Positions 17,448 to 26,321 of a stretch of 64,000 nt of DNA are shown piece after piece (positions within the stretch are counted from its first letter, which is position 1; each line of letters begins with the position of its first letter). A model generated the notes under the pieces. It ran no database searches. It was given only the letters and a program-made list of their open reading frames with translations, and was not told the origin of the DNA. The stretch is from Arcobacter defluvii. Lineage in GTDB: Bacteria > Campylobacterota > Campylobacteria > Campylobacterales > Arcobacteraceae. The stretch spans positions 1,054,001 to 1,118,000 of the forward strand of contig NZ_CP053835.1 of assembly GCF_013201725.1 (NCBI RefSeq). Direction: 5' to 3'. A program made the translations under genes and the position numbers.

Positions 17448-18265
17448 ATTTTATTTAATAGTTTATCTAAAAGTGAAGTTGATAAAACTCTTTTGAAAAA
17501 GCCTAAGATATGTGTAGCAAATGTGACATAATATCTAGGTTTTGGTTTTTTACTTTTCATGATTTTTAATACAACATTTGCAACACTCGAAGCTGGAAGA
17601 TTAAAAGGCGCTTTATCTTCAGTTGTTTCAAGTCTAGCTTTTAACTCTTTTTTATAAGTTTCTTCCCAAAAACTTCCTTCAACTGTGATATTTTTATTGA
17701 ATTTTTTTAGGGCATTTTCTCTAAACTTTGAAGTAACTGGTCCTGTGTTTATGGTACTAATATATATTTGACTTCCAAGAACTTCTTGTCTTAAAGTGTC
17801 ATTTATTCCTTCTATTGCATATTTACTAGCGTTATAAGCTCCTCTAAATTTCAAAGATATTATTCCAAGAATGGAACTGTGTTGGATAATTTTTCCATAT
17901 CCTTGAGTTCTAAATATTTTCATAGCTTGAATTGTTACTTCATGAAGTCCAAAAAAGTTTGTATCAAACTGCTTTTTTAAAACTTCTACACTCAAATCTT
18001 CAACAGCTCCTGGTTGTCCAAAACCTGCATTGTTAAAAACTGCATCAAGTTTTGAATCATTTCTTAAAATAGTTTTTAATGCATAATCTATCTCATTTTT
18101 ATTTCGTACATCTATTTTAAAAGTTTCAAAACCTAAATCTTTTAACATTTCAACATCTTTATCTTTTCTTGCACTTGCATAAACTTTGATTCCATTTTTT
18201 TTCAATATAAGTGCAGTTTCAAGTCCAATTCCACTTGAACATCCAGTTATTAGTATATTTTGCAT
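17444..18265 (-). CDS. Short-chain dehydrogenase/reductase
   Basis: The start is placed at MQNILITG (18265), because an upstream in-frame extension is hydrophobic junk overlapping the divergent gene. Classical SDR features are visible: the dinucleotide loop TGCSSGIG, the NAG of FNNAGFGQPG, and the catalytic YxxxK in YNASKYA with an upstream Ser (HSSILG). The length of 273 is usual. The Asp/Arg pattern after beta-2 (SARKDKD) suggests NADP(H). Substrate not evident. Confidence 0.88.
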   Translation of the reverse strand: MQNILITGCSSGIGLETALILKKNGIKVYASARKDKDVEMLKDLGFETFKIDVRNKNEIDYALKTILRNDSKLDAVFNNAGFGQPGAVEDLSVEVLKKQFDTNFFGLHEVTIQAMKIFRTQGYGKIIQHSSILGIISLKFRGAYNASKYAIEGINDTLRQEVLGSQIYISTINTGPVTSKFRENALKKFNKNITVEGSFWEETYKKELKARLETTEDKAPFNLPASSVANVVLKIMKSKKPKPRYYVTFATHILGFFKRVLSTSLLDKLLNKI

Positions 18266-18334
18266 ATTTTTAATCCATATAAATTTTTGAAATGGTATTA
18301 TAACTTTATAAATATAAAAGCACTTTGGATAAAA

Positions 18335-19114
18335 ATGACAAAAAAAGATAAACAGATTAAACAACTTTTAGATATTGAAGTAGAAAATAGAAATAAAAAT
18401 GATGAAATAAGTTACGATAAACCTGACCCTTTGATGGTTGCAAGAAGATATGATGATGAATTTATTATACTTTTATGTGCATTGTTTGCTTATGGAAATG
18501 CAAAGTTGATAGTGAAATTTTTAGATAGTTTGGATTTTTCATTGTTAAATCAGAGTGAAGAAATAATAGAAAAAGAGCTTAAAAATCATTATTATAGATT
18601 TCAAAATAGTTTAGATGTGATAAATATATTTAAAACTTTTAGACGAATGAAACAAGAGAATAGTCTAGAAAACTTATTTTATGAAGCTTATAAAAAAGAG
18701 AACTCTATCTTAGAAGGAATTGATGCTTTAATTCAAAAGATTCATAATCTATCAAACTACAATTCTCAAGGTTTTACTTTTTTAGTTTCTAGCCCTTTTA
18801 AAAGAGACAAAGTTGGACTTATAAAAGAAAATGGAAATGCTCCATATAAAAGATGGAATATGTATCTTAGATGGATGGTACGAGATGATAATCTTGATTT
18901 AGGACTTTGGAAAAATATAGATAAAAAAGATTTGATACTTCCACTTGATACTCACACTTTTAAAGTAAGTCAAAAACTTGGGTTATTAGATAGAAAAAAT
19001 TATGATTTGAAATCTGCTTTATTAATAACAGAAAAACTAAAAGAGTTTGATAATCTTGACCCGATTAAATATGACTTTGCGATATATAGGTTAGGACAAG
19101 AGAAAATTATATAA
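18335..19114 (+). CDS. TIGR02757 / DUF2400 family protein
   Basis: 259 residues from the ATG at 18335 (MTKKDKQ), preferred over an in-frame codon at 18260 whose extension overlaps the divergent SDR start. Diagnostic stretches are MVARRYDDEFIILLCALFAYG near the N-terminus, KRWNMYLRWMVR near residue 190, and LPLDTHTFKVSQ near residue 215. The family is common in Bacteroidota and Campylobacterota and resembles helix-hairpin-helix glycosylase-like folds, but its activity is unknown. Confidence 0.8.
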   Translation: MTKKDKQIKQLLDIEVENRNKNDEISYDKPDPLMVARRYDDEFIILLCALFAYGNAKLIVKFLDSLDFSLLNQSEEIIEKELKNHYYRFQNSLDVINIFKTFRRMKQENSLENLFYEAYKKENSILEGIDALIQKIHNLSNYNSQGFTFLVSSPFKRDKVGLIKENGNAPYKRWNMYLRWMVRDDNLDLGLWKNIDKKDLILPLDTHTFKVSQKLGLLDRKNYDLKSALLITEKLKEFDNLDPIKYDFAIYRLGQEKII

Positions 19115-19198
19115 ATAATCTTAAATTTGATTAATTTAAATTAAATACAATTTAGATAAAATAACTAAAAATTATATTTAGAAAGTTATATTTAATCG

Positions 19199-20722
19199 AT
19201 GGCAAAAGAAAAAAATAATAAAAATCAAAAATCTATGGAAGAAACTCTTTGGGAGAGTGCAAACAAACTAAGAGGTAGTGTTGAATCAAGTGAATATAAA
19301 CACATTGTTTTAGGGCTAATATTTCTTAAGTTTGTTAGTGATACATTTGAAGAACGAAGAGAAAAACTACTAGCTGAGGGTAAAGAAGCATTTATCGATA
19401 TGGTGGAGTTTTACGCTATGGAAAATGTATTTTATCTTCCTAGTGAGTCAAGATGGTCATACATAAAACAAAATGCAAAGCAAGATGATATAGCTCTCAA
19501 AATCGATACAGCTCTTGCAACCATAGAAAAAAACAATCCTAGCCTAAAGGGTGCATTACCTGATAACTACTTCTCAAGACTAAATCTTGATGTGAGTAAA
19601 CTTTCAAGCTTAATAGACACTATCAACAACATCAACACAATAGAAGACAAGGGACACGATGTAGTAGGTCGTGTATATGAATATTTCTTAGGTGAATTTG
19701 CACTTGCTGAGGGAAAACAAGGAGGGCAATTCTATACTCCAAAATCAATAGTAAATCTTTTAGCAAATATGATAGAACCATACAAAGGAAAAATCTACGA
19801 CCCTGCTTGTGGAAGTGGTGGTATGTTTATCCAATCTTTGAAGTTTATAGAAGTTCACAAAGGAAATAAAAAAGATATTTCTATCTATGGGCAAGAGTTT
19901 ACAGCTACCACTTATAAACTAGCAAAGATGAACTTAGCTATTAGAGGAATATCTGCAAATCTTGGAGCTGTTCCAGCTGATACATTTTTTAAAGACCAAC
20001 ATCCTGATTTAAAAGCTGATTATATTATGGCAAATCCACCTTTTAATCAAAAAGAGTGGAGAGGTGTAAATGAGCTACTAGATGATCCAAGATGGGCTGG
20101 ATATGATGTACCCTCAACTTCAAATGCAAACTATGGTTGGATTCTTCATATGCTTTCAAAACTATCTGAAAATGGAATAGCTGGATTTGTACTAGCAAAA
20201 GGAAGTTTGACAAGTAACTCAAGCAACGAAGGAGAGATAAGAAAACAACTAATAGAAAATAATCTAGTTGATTGTATAGTAAATCTTCCTGCAAAACTAT
20301 TTTTTAATACTCAAATTCCTGCGTGTTTATGGTTTATTAAAAAAAATAGAAAAACAAATGATATTTTATTTATAGATGCAAGAAATCTAGGGCATTTGAT
20401 AAATAGAAAAAACAAAGATTTTAGCCCTGAAGATATAGAACAAGTTGCATCTACTTATCACAACTGGAAAGTAAAAGAAAACTATGAAGATATAAAAGGG
20501 TTTTGTAAAAGTGCTTCTTTAGAAGAGGTTCGAGAACTAAACTATGTTTTAACTCCTGGGCGATATGTAGGACTAGAAGAAAGCGAAGATGAGTTTGATT
20601 TCAAAGAGAGATTTGAAAGCCTACAAAATGAACTGATAAACCAAATGAAAGAAGAAAAAGAGCTAAATGATAGGATATTGGCAAATTTAGCAAAAGTAAA
20701 TTTGGTGGCTGTTGATGAGTAG
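19199..20722 (+). CDS. hsdM: Type I restriction-modification methyltransferase subunit HsdM
   Basis: N6-adenine methyltransferase of a type I system. The N-terminal HsdM domain includes TLWESANKLRGSVESSEYKH. The SAM motif DPACGSGGMF lies at about residue 201 and the catalytic motif IV NPPF at about 279. At 507 residues it is full length. It opens a unit in which the following genes overlap or are 1-4 bp apart. Leu codons CTA/CTT are frequent here, unlike the inserted helicase module downstream where TTA dominates. Confidence 0.95.
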   Translation: MAKEKNNKNQKSMEETLWESANKLRGSVESSEYKHIVLGLIFLKFVSDTFEERREKLLAEGKEAFIDMVEFYAMENVFYLPSESRWSYIKQNAKQDDIALKIDTALATIEKNNPSLKGALPDNYFSRLNLDVSKLSSLIDTINNINTIEDKGHDVVGRVYEYFLGEFALAEGKQGGQFYTPKSIVNLLANMIEPYKGKIYDPACGSGGMFIQSLKFIEVHKGNKKDISIYGQEFTATTYKLAKMNLAIRGISANLGAVPADTFFKDQHPDLKADYIMANPPFNQKEWRGVNELLDDPRWAGYDVPSTSNANYGWILHMLSKLSENGIAGFVLAKGSLTSNSSNEGEIRKQLIENNLVDCIVNLPAKLFFNTQIPACLWFIKKNRKTNDILFIDARNLGHLINRKNKDFSPEDIEQVASTYHNWKVKENYEDIKGFCKSASLEEVRELNYVLTPGRYVGLEESEDEFDFKERFESLQNELINQMKEEKELNDRILANLAKVNLVAVDE

Positions 20723-21935
20723 TTGGAGAGAGTGTAAGTTGGGGGAATGTATAGAAGTGATTAATGGATATGCTTTTAAATCACAAAATTTTCTTGAAGA
20801 ACAAATTGAAAACTCATTGCCAGTTATCAAAATTAAAAATGTAGCCAATGGTGATGTGAATCTAAAAGCTGTTCAATTTCATTTATTTGATAAAAGTTTA
20901 GAAAAATATCTAATACAAAAAAATGATGTTTTAATTGCTTTGACAGGTAATCATCCTCAAGCAATAACACAAGTTGTAGGAGAGGCTTCTAAATATAAAC
21001 TTAATGAACTGGCATTTTTAAACCAAAGAGTCGCAAAAATAAAAGCCAGAGACAATATGTCTAATGATTTTCTTTACTATTTTTTGAAAGATGACGCCAG
21101 TCATGATTATTTAGCAAGTCAATCTTCAGGAAGTGCAAACCAAGCAAATATTTCTAAAAGTGATATTGAAAATATGCCAATTTCCCTTCCACCCCTTGAA
21201 GAACAAAAAGCAATAGCAGAAGTATTAAGTAGCCTTGATGATAAGATAGACCTTCTACATCACCAAAACCACACCCTAGAATCCCTCGCCCAAACTCTTT
21301 TTAGACAATGGTTTATCGAAGAAGCAAAAGAGGAGTGGGAGGAAAAACCGCTTGGTAAAATTACTAATATTACCATAGGAAGAACTCCTCCACGAAAAGA
21401 AGAAGAATGGTTTTCGACTGATCCTCAAGATGTTAAGTGGATTTCAATTAAAGATTTAGGTAATGATGGAGCATTTATTTTTAAAACGTCAGAATATTTA
21501 ACACAAGAAGCAGTTGAAAGATTTAATGTACCAGTGATTCCAAAAGATACAGTTGTTTTAAGTTTTAAAATGACTGTTGGAAGAGTAGCTGTTACAACAG
21601 AAGCAATGTTATCAAATGAAGCAATAGCACATTTTAAATTTAATGATAAAACACCTATCAGCAAAGAATATCTTTATTTGTTCCTAAAAACTTTTCCATA
21701 TGAAAGTTTAGGAAGTACATCTTCAATAGTTACAGCTATAAATTCAGCAATGATAAAGGAGATGATGATTTTAATTCCAGATGAAAAAACTATCAAAGAT
21801 TTTTCATCTATTGCAGAACCACAATTTGAAAAAATAAGACAAAATCAAAAACAAATTCAAACCCTTGAAAACTTGCGAGATACACTCTTACCTAAGTTTT
21901 TGAGTGGAGAAGTGAGGGTAAAGTTTGACAATTAA
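20715..21935 (+). CDS. hsdS: Type I specificity subunit HsdS
   Basis: Start ATG at 20715, overlapping hsdM by 8 bp; an adjacent TTG at 20712 is also possible. The 406 residues have the classic two-half design: TRD1 (about 1-160), a central conserved helix with SLPPLEEQKAIAEVLSSL and TLFRQWF (about 160-215), TRD2 (about 215-355) and a distal helix ending ENLRDTLLPKFLSGE. The two target domains decide each half of the bipartite recognition site, which cannot be predicted from sequence alone. It appears intact. Confidence 0.93.
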   Translation: MSSWRECKLGECIEVINGYAFKSQNFLEEQIENSLPVIKIKNVANGDVNLKAVQFHLFDKSLEKYLIQKNDVLIALTGNHPQAITQVVGEASKYKLNELAFLNQRVAKIKARDNMSNDFLYYFLKDDASHDYLASQSSGSANQANISKSDIENMPISLPPLEEQKAIAEVLSSLDDKIDLLHHQNHTLESLAQTLFRQWFIEEAKEEWEEKPLGKITNITIGRTPPRKEEEWFSTDPQDVKWISIKDLGNDGAFIFKTSEYLTQEAVERFNVPVIPKDTVVLSFKMTVGRVAVTTEAMLSNEAIAHFKFNDKTPISKEYLYLFLKTFPYESLGSTSSIVTAINSAMIKEMMILIPDEKTIKDFSSIAEPQFEKIRQNQKQIQTLENLRDTLLPKFLSGEVRVKFDN

Positions 21936-22695
21936 TCCATTAACTCATCATATTATTAATATAAATAATAATGTAAATTTACATATACTTGAGCTACAAG
22001 AAATAACAGATGAAATCAAAAGTTTTATAGATTCTAAAATTGTAAATATTACTAATGGAACAAGAAAAATAGATTTAAAAATCGTTAAAACTAAACTCAA
22101 AAACTTTCTAGCTTCAAAAAAAGGTAGCACTACAGAAATGGGTGCTATAGCTGAGTTTTTTATTCATTTGTATTTATCTACTCAAGAATATAAACAGGAG
22201 TGTTTATTTTTTAATTTAGAAGAAAATTCAATTAAAAAAGGATTTGATGGTTACTATTCAAAAGAAACTTTAGAATGGATTATGGAAAGTAAATCTGGTT
22301 TAAGTAGTACAAAAGGAATTTCTCATAAATCAAAAATCAAAGAAGCTTATGATGATTTAGATAATAAATTAAAAGGTAATGTATCAAATAATCCTTGGGA
22401 AAATGCTTTTCGACATGCAGATCAAAAAAGTGTAAATACGCAACAAAATATTGTTACAAATATAGATAATTTTTCTAATGAATTTGAACTTGGCATATTT
22501 AAAGATATAAAAGATTTTAACATTATTCCGACTGCTACAATTTTTTTAGATGGCAGTTGGAGTAATGATATTGAAAAAATAAAACAAGAAATTACAACAT
22601 TAATATCAACATTACAATACCAGAAGCTTGAAGTGATTTGTTTTACAAAAAAATCGTTAAATATATTTATTGACTATTTAAATTTGAAAGATTAA
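21925..22695 (+). CDS. PD-(D/E)XK nuclease-like protein, HamA/AbpA type (Hachiman-like)
   Basis: 256 residues. The start is TTG at 21925, overlapping hsdS by 11 bp, with GAGGG just upstream; the next in-frame Met is at residue 72, so a non-ATG start is needed. The core shows a restriction-nuclease pattern: Glu77 in the helix GAIAEFFIHLYL, Asp108 in KKGFDGYY, then Glu121-Ser-Lys123 in MESKSG, i.e. E...D...ExK. This spacing and the directly following Ski2-like helicase are what HamA (DUF1837) of the Hachiman defence system shows; the C-terminal strand TATIFLDGSW also suits. The family assignment is inference by pattern and context, not by search. It could alternatively be another helicase-coupled nuclease. 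Confidence 0.6.
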   Translation: MTINPLTHHIININNNVNLHILELQEITDEIKSFIDSKIVNITNGTRKIDLKIVKTKLKNFLASKKGSTTEMGAIAEFFIHLYLSTQEYKQECLFFNLEENSIKKGFDGYYSKETLEWIMESKSGLSSTKGISHKSKIKEAYDDLDNKLKGNVSNNPWENAFRHADQKSVNTQQNIVTNIDNFSNEFELGIFKDIKDFNIIPTATIFLDGSWSNDIEKIKQEITTLISTLQYQKLEVICFTKKSLNIFIDYLNLKD

Positions 22696-22696
22696 T

Positions 22697-25186
22697 ATGA
22701 ATCAAGCAGAAAAAACAAACTTAACGAATCTTGGCAAAAATCAAAAATTTAATGATGTTATGGAAAAATTAACTAAAAATATTCAATTAACAGAAGAAGA
22801 AAAAACTTATGTTCTAACGATTGCATTAATTTTTTTAAGATATTACGATAATGATAAAAAGTTTACTACATATATTGAGTTTGCATACTATATCATTCTA
22901 AAATATTCTATACAGTATCAAGATTATAAACCACTTTATGACTTTTCTACAGAGTTTGGTTTTTTTCCTATAACAAAAAATATACTACTAAATAAGTTAC
23001 TTGATAATTTGAGTATCAAAGATATTTTAATAGATTCAGAAATAGATTTTTATAACTATAAAGACCAATATATTCAAACAATAGAACAGTTTGATATTCA
23101 TAAAAATCTTTTAGAAGAAAATTTTCAAGATATTGCTTTCATTGCTCCTACTTCATATGGTAAAAGTTCTATTATTGTTGATTTTATCAAAAAATATAAT
23201 ACGGATGATATAAAAATAGGTGTAATTGTACCAAGTAAATCTCTTTTAATTCAAACATTTAATTTATTGAAAAAAGAGGATTTAGAAAAAAGACTTTTGC
23301 TTCATGATGAAATGTATGATAATGATAAAAGTTTTATAGCAATATTTACACAAGAAAGAGCATTAAGGCTTTTAAAAAAGAAAGATGTATATTTTGATAT
23401 TTTATTTATTGATGAAGCACACAATCTTTTTAAAAAAGATTCACGAAGCATCCTTTTATCAAGACTTATAAAAAGAAATTTACAAAGTAAATCAGATTCA
23501 AAAATAATATATTTATCCCCTCTTGTTCAAGAAATAAACAATCTTAAGGTTGGAAATACACAAGTTATAAATGAACAAAGAATTCATTTTAATATAAAAG
23601 AACCTGAAATTTTTGAGTATCTTACAAATGGAAATATTAGACAATACAATAGATTTACTGGGCAATTTTATGAAGTAGGTAATAGTTCAAACTATTTGGA
23701 ATATATTAATAATAATTCTTTAACAAAAAACTTTCTTTATTTAAAACGACCTAAAATGGTTGAGCAATTAGCAAATACATTAGCTGATAACCTTCCAGAA
23801 ATAAAGGGTATACAAAGTTTAATTAATATACTAAATGAAAATGTTCATGAAGAATTTTATATTTCAAAACTACTTACTAAAGGTGTCATCTATATTCATG
23901 GTAAACTTCCAGATATTATCAAAGAATATTTAGAATATAAGTTTAAAACAATTACATCATTAAAATATATTGTTGCTAATACAGTTATTTTGGAGGGTAT
24001 TAATTTACCAATAGATAATATGTTTATATTGAATGTTCACGAGTTATCAGAGAAAGATTTAACAAATTTAATAGGTCGAATCAACAGACTTGATACTATT
24101 TTCACATCTAATTCCAATAATTTATATAAATTACTACCAAAAGTCCATTTTGTCAATACTGATGAATATGGTCGAAAAAATGGGAAGATGCAGACCAGTA
24201 TAGAAAAATTAAGAAGTAAAATCTTTAAAGATAAAATTCAAAATCCGACTTTAGAATCATTTGATTTTGATGAACTTGATAAAAAGATTGAAAAAGCCAA
24301 AAAAGAGAAAGATAAAGAGTCGGCTATAAAAATGAAAGAAAGAATCATAGAATTGGTTGCAAATGAAAATTATTTATATCAAAAGTCAATAACTGAATTC
24401 GATAAATTAAAAAAATATTTCATAGAAAATGAACTAAATACATTTTATAAAAATTTTGATTCTACTATAGAAAAGATAAGTTTGAAAATTCAGAATATCA
24501 ATTTATCTGAGTGGCAACAAAAAAGGTTGCTTGATAAAATTTATAGTATTTTTATTGAAGGAATTGAAAACGACATCTCAAAGTATGAATTTAAACGATT
24601 GGAATTTGAGCCAACAAGAAATTATTATTCAGTCTATATTGACAGAAGTCATCAAAATACACTAAAAGAAAATATAAATCATTTATTTGAATATTTTAAA
24701 AAAAGAATTAAAGAAAAGAATAGTGAATTTTATTTTGGTGAATCTTATGGTGAAATCCCTAAGAGTACATCATCTTATACTGGCTATTCTAAACCTGTGT
24801 ATGTTGATTTAGCTAAATACAAAGACGATAGTAACAAATTAATCAATTTAGCAATCGTAAAATTACAAATGGAAGATAATTTTATTAGCTACAAATTAAA
24901 TAAATTCGTTGAGATGATGTATGACTATAAGTTAATTACCGATGAAGAATATAATCTTCATATCTATGGCACAGAAAAACCTAAAAATATTAATTTAATA
25001 AAATTTGGATTAAGTAGTAGTTTAATTTCAAAATTGGATGCTGATGAACAATTAGGAAATCTGTATATTGATGATTATGGTAATTTAAGATGTAATAATC
25101 TATTTGAAAATTTTTTAGAAAATATAGATGATTTTTATAAATTCCAGATTGAAAAATATATTTCAAAAGGTTTTGTAAATGAATAA
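22697..25186 (+). CDS. Ski2-like superfamily 2 helicase, HamB type (Hachiman-like)
   Basis: 829 residues, starting 1 bp after the nuclease gene. SF2 motifs in order: motif I APTSYGKSS (150-158), DEAH box FIDEAH (237-242), motif III-like YLSPL, a Ski2-type motif IV YIHGKLPD (399-406), motif V ANTVILEGINLPID (427-440) and motif VI NLIGRINRLD (457-466). EGINLP is typical of Ski2-like helicases. The C-terminal 360 residues are charged, partly coiled, and match nothing I can name. In Hachiman the HamB helicase senses damaged or phage DNA and licenses the HamA nuclease; the same role is inferred here. TTA dominates for Leu, unlike hsdM/hsdR, suggesting a separate origin. Confidence 0.7.
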   Translation: MNQAEKTNLTNLGKNQKFNDVMEKLTKNIQLTEEEKTYVLTIALIFLRYYDNDKKFTTYIEFAYYIILKYSIQYQDYKPLYDFSTEFGFFPITKNILLNKLLDNLSIKDILIDSEIDFYNYKDQYIQTIEQFDIHKNLLEENFQDIAFIAPTSYGKSSIIVDFIKKYNTDDIKIGVIVPSKSLLIQTFNLLKKEDLEKRLLLHDEMYDNDKSFIAIFTQERALRLLKKKDVYFDILFIDEAHNLFKKDSRSILLSRLIKRNLQSKSDSKIIYLSPLVQEINNLKVGNTQVINEQRIHFNIKEPEIFEYLTNGNIRQYNRFTGQFYEVGNSSNYLEYINNNSLTKNFLYLKRPKMVEQLANTLADNLPEIKGIQSLINILNENVHEEFYISKLLTKGVIYIHGKLPDIIKEYLEYKFKTITSLKYIVANTVILEGINLPIDNMFILNVHELSEKDLTNLIGRINRLDTIFTSNSNNLYKLLPKVHFVNTDEYGRKNGKMQTSIEKLRSKIFKDKIQNPTLESFDFDELDKKIEKAKKEKDKESAIKMKERIIELVANENYLYQKSITEFDKLKKYFIENELNTFYKNFDSTIEKISLKIQNINLSEWQQKRLLDKIYSIFIEGIENDISKYEFKRLEFEPTRNYYSVYIDRSHQNTLKENINHLFEYFKKRIKEKNSEFYFGESYGEIPKSTSSYTGYSKPVYVDLAKYKDDSNKLINLAIVKLQMEDNFISYKLNKFVEMMYDYKLITDEEYNLHIYGTEKPKNINLIKFGLSSSLISKLDADEQLGNLYIDDYGNLRCNNLFENFLENIDDFYKFQIEKYISKGFVNE

Positions 25187-25313
25187 CTACATTCCACCAT
25201 ACAAAATAACCTCAAAGATACTAAAGCTATTAATCCAAACTATTTTGAAAAGTGACCAAAAAAGTAACTATAAAAGTGACCGAAAATTTGTTTATTTTGA
25301 AGTAAAGGAATAA
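25179..25313 (+). pseudogene. Remnant of a Fic-family gene (44 codons)
   Basis: A short ORF starts inside the end of the helicase gene (8-bp overlap) and stops 3 bp before rhuM. It begins MNNYIPPYKITSKILKLL, which is the usual opening of Fic-domain AMP-transferases, but there is no Fic core motif (HxFx(D/E)GNGR). The second half (KSDRKFVYFEVKE) resembles the end of a winged-helix tail. I infer that an internal deletion removed the catalytic core and left the two ends fused in frame. Fic genes are often found in type I R-M loci. Confidence 0.5.
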
Positions 25314-25316
25314 AAA

Positions 25317-26321
25317 ATGGATAAATTTATACGAAATAGCACCGCTGAATTTTTAATTTTTACTTCACAAAACAAAGAAGATAGTATTGAAGTAAAAGTT
25401 TTTGAAGAATCTGTTTGGCTTACTCAAACTATGATAGCACAGCTTTTTGATGTTCAAAGACCAGCTATAACAAAACATTTAAAAAATATCTTTGAAAATG
25501 GTGAATTAGATGAAAATCAAGTTAGTTCCATTTTGGAACATACTGCAAATGATGGTAAAACTTACAATACAAAATATTATAATTTAGATGCAATTATTTC
25601 CGTTGGATATAGAGTAAACTCAAAAAAAGCTACACAGTTTAGACAATGGGCTACAAGTGTATTAAAAGAGTTTGCTATAAAAGGATTTGTTCTTGATAAA
25701 AAAAGACTAGAAAATGGTTCATTTTTAGGTCAAAACTATTTTGATAAACTACTTGAAGAAATAAGAGAGATAAGACTAAGTGAAAGAATGTTTTATCAAA
25801 AGCTAACAGATATTTACTCTACAAGTGTTGATTATAATAAAGATGATGAAACAACTAAAAACTTTTTTGCAAAAGTACAAAACAAACTTCATTTTGCTAT
25901 TCATGGACAAACAGCAGCTGAATTGATTTTCAATAGAGCAAATAGCGAAAAAGAGAAAATGGGATTAACTTCTTGGGATAATGCACCTGATGGTAAAATA
26001 TTAAAATCTGATGTAACAATTGCAAAAAATTATCTTAGTCGTGATGAACTTGAATCCCTTGGACGAGTTGTCAATGCTTTTTTAGATTTAGCAGAAGATA
26101 GAGCAAAAAGAAATATCCCAATGACTATGGAAGATTGGGCTACAAGACTTGATAAGTTTTTAGATGCAGATGATAGAGAAATTTTAAAAGATAGTGGAAA
26201 AATTACTAAAAAGATAGCTGATGAAAAAGCAATAACTGAATTTGAAAAATATAGAGTAATTCAAGATAGATTGTTTATGAGTGATTTTGACAAATTACTA
26301 CTTGAAATGGAAATAAAATGA
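25317..26321 (+). CDS. rhuM: RhuM-family protein
   Basis: 334 residues. The family hallmark is the DNA-binding-like N-terminus with VWLTQTMIAQLFDVQRPAI, followed by the Bro/KilA-like region LDAIISVGYRVNSKKATQFR. The C-terminal half includes HFAIHGQTAAELIFNRANS and ends in a helical segment. RhuM proteins are frequently encoded inside type I R-M operons and toxin islands; their role is not established, though a regulator or Fic/death-domain-like accessory function has been suggested. Its stop overlaps the hsdR start by 4 bp (ATGA), indicating coupling. Confidence 0.85.
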   Translation: MDKFIRNSTAEFLIFTSQNKEDSIEVKVFEESVWLTQTMIAQLFDVQRPAITKHLKNIFENGELDENQVSSILEHTANDGKTYNTKYYNLDAIISVGYRVNSKKATQFRQWATSVLKEFAIKGFVLDKKRLENGSFLGQNYFDKLLEEIREIRLSERMFYQKLTDIYSTSVDYNKDDETTKNFFAKVQNKLHFAIHGQTAAELIFNRANSEKEKMGLTSWDNAPDGKILKSDVTIAKNYLSRDELESLGRVVNAFLDLAEDRAKRNIPMTMEDWATRLDKFLDADDREILKDSGKITKKIADEKAITEFEKYRVIQDRLFMSDFDKLLLEMEIK

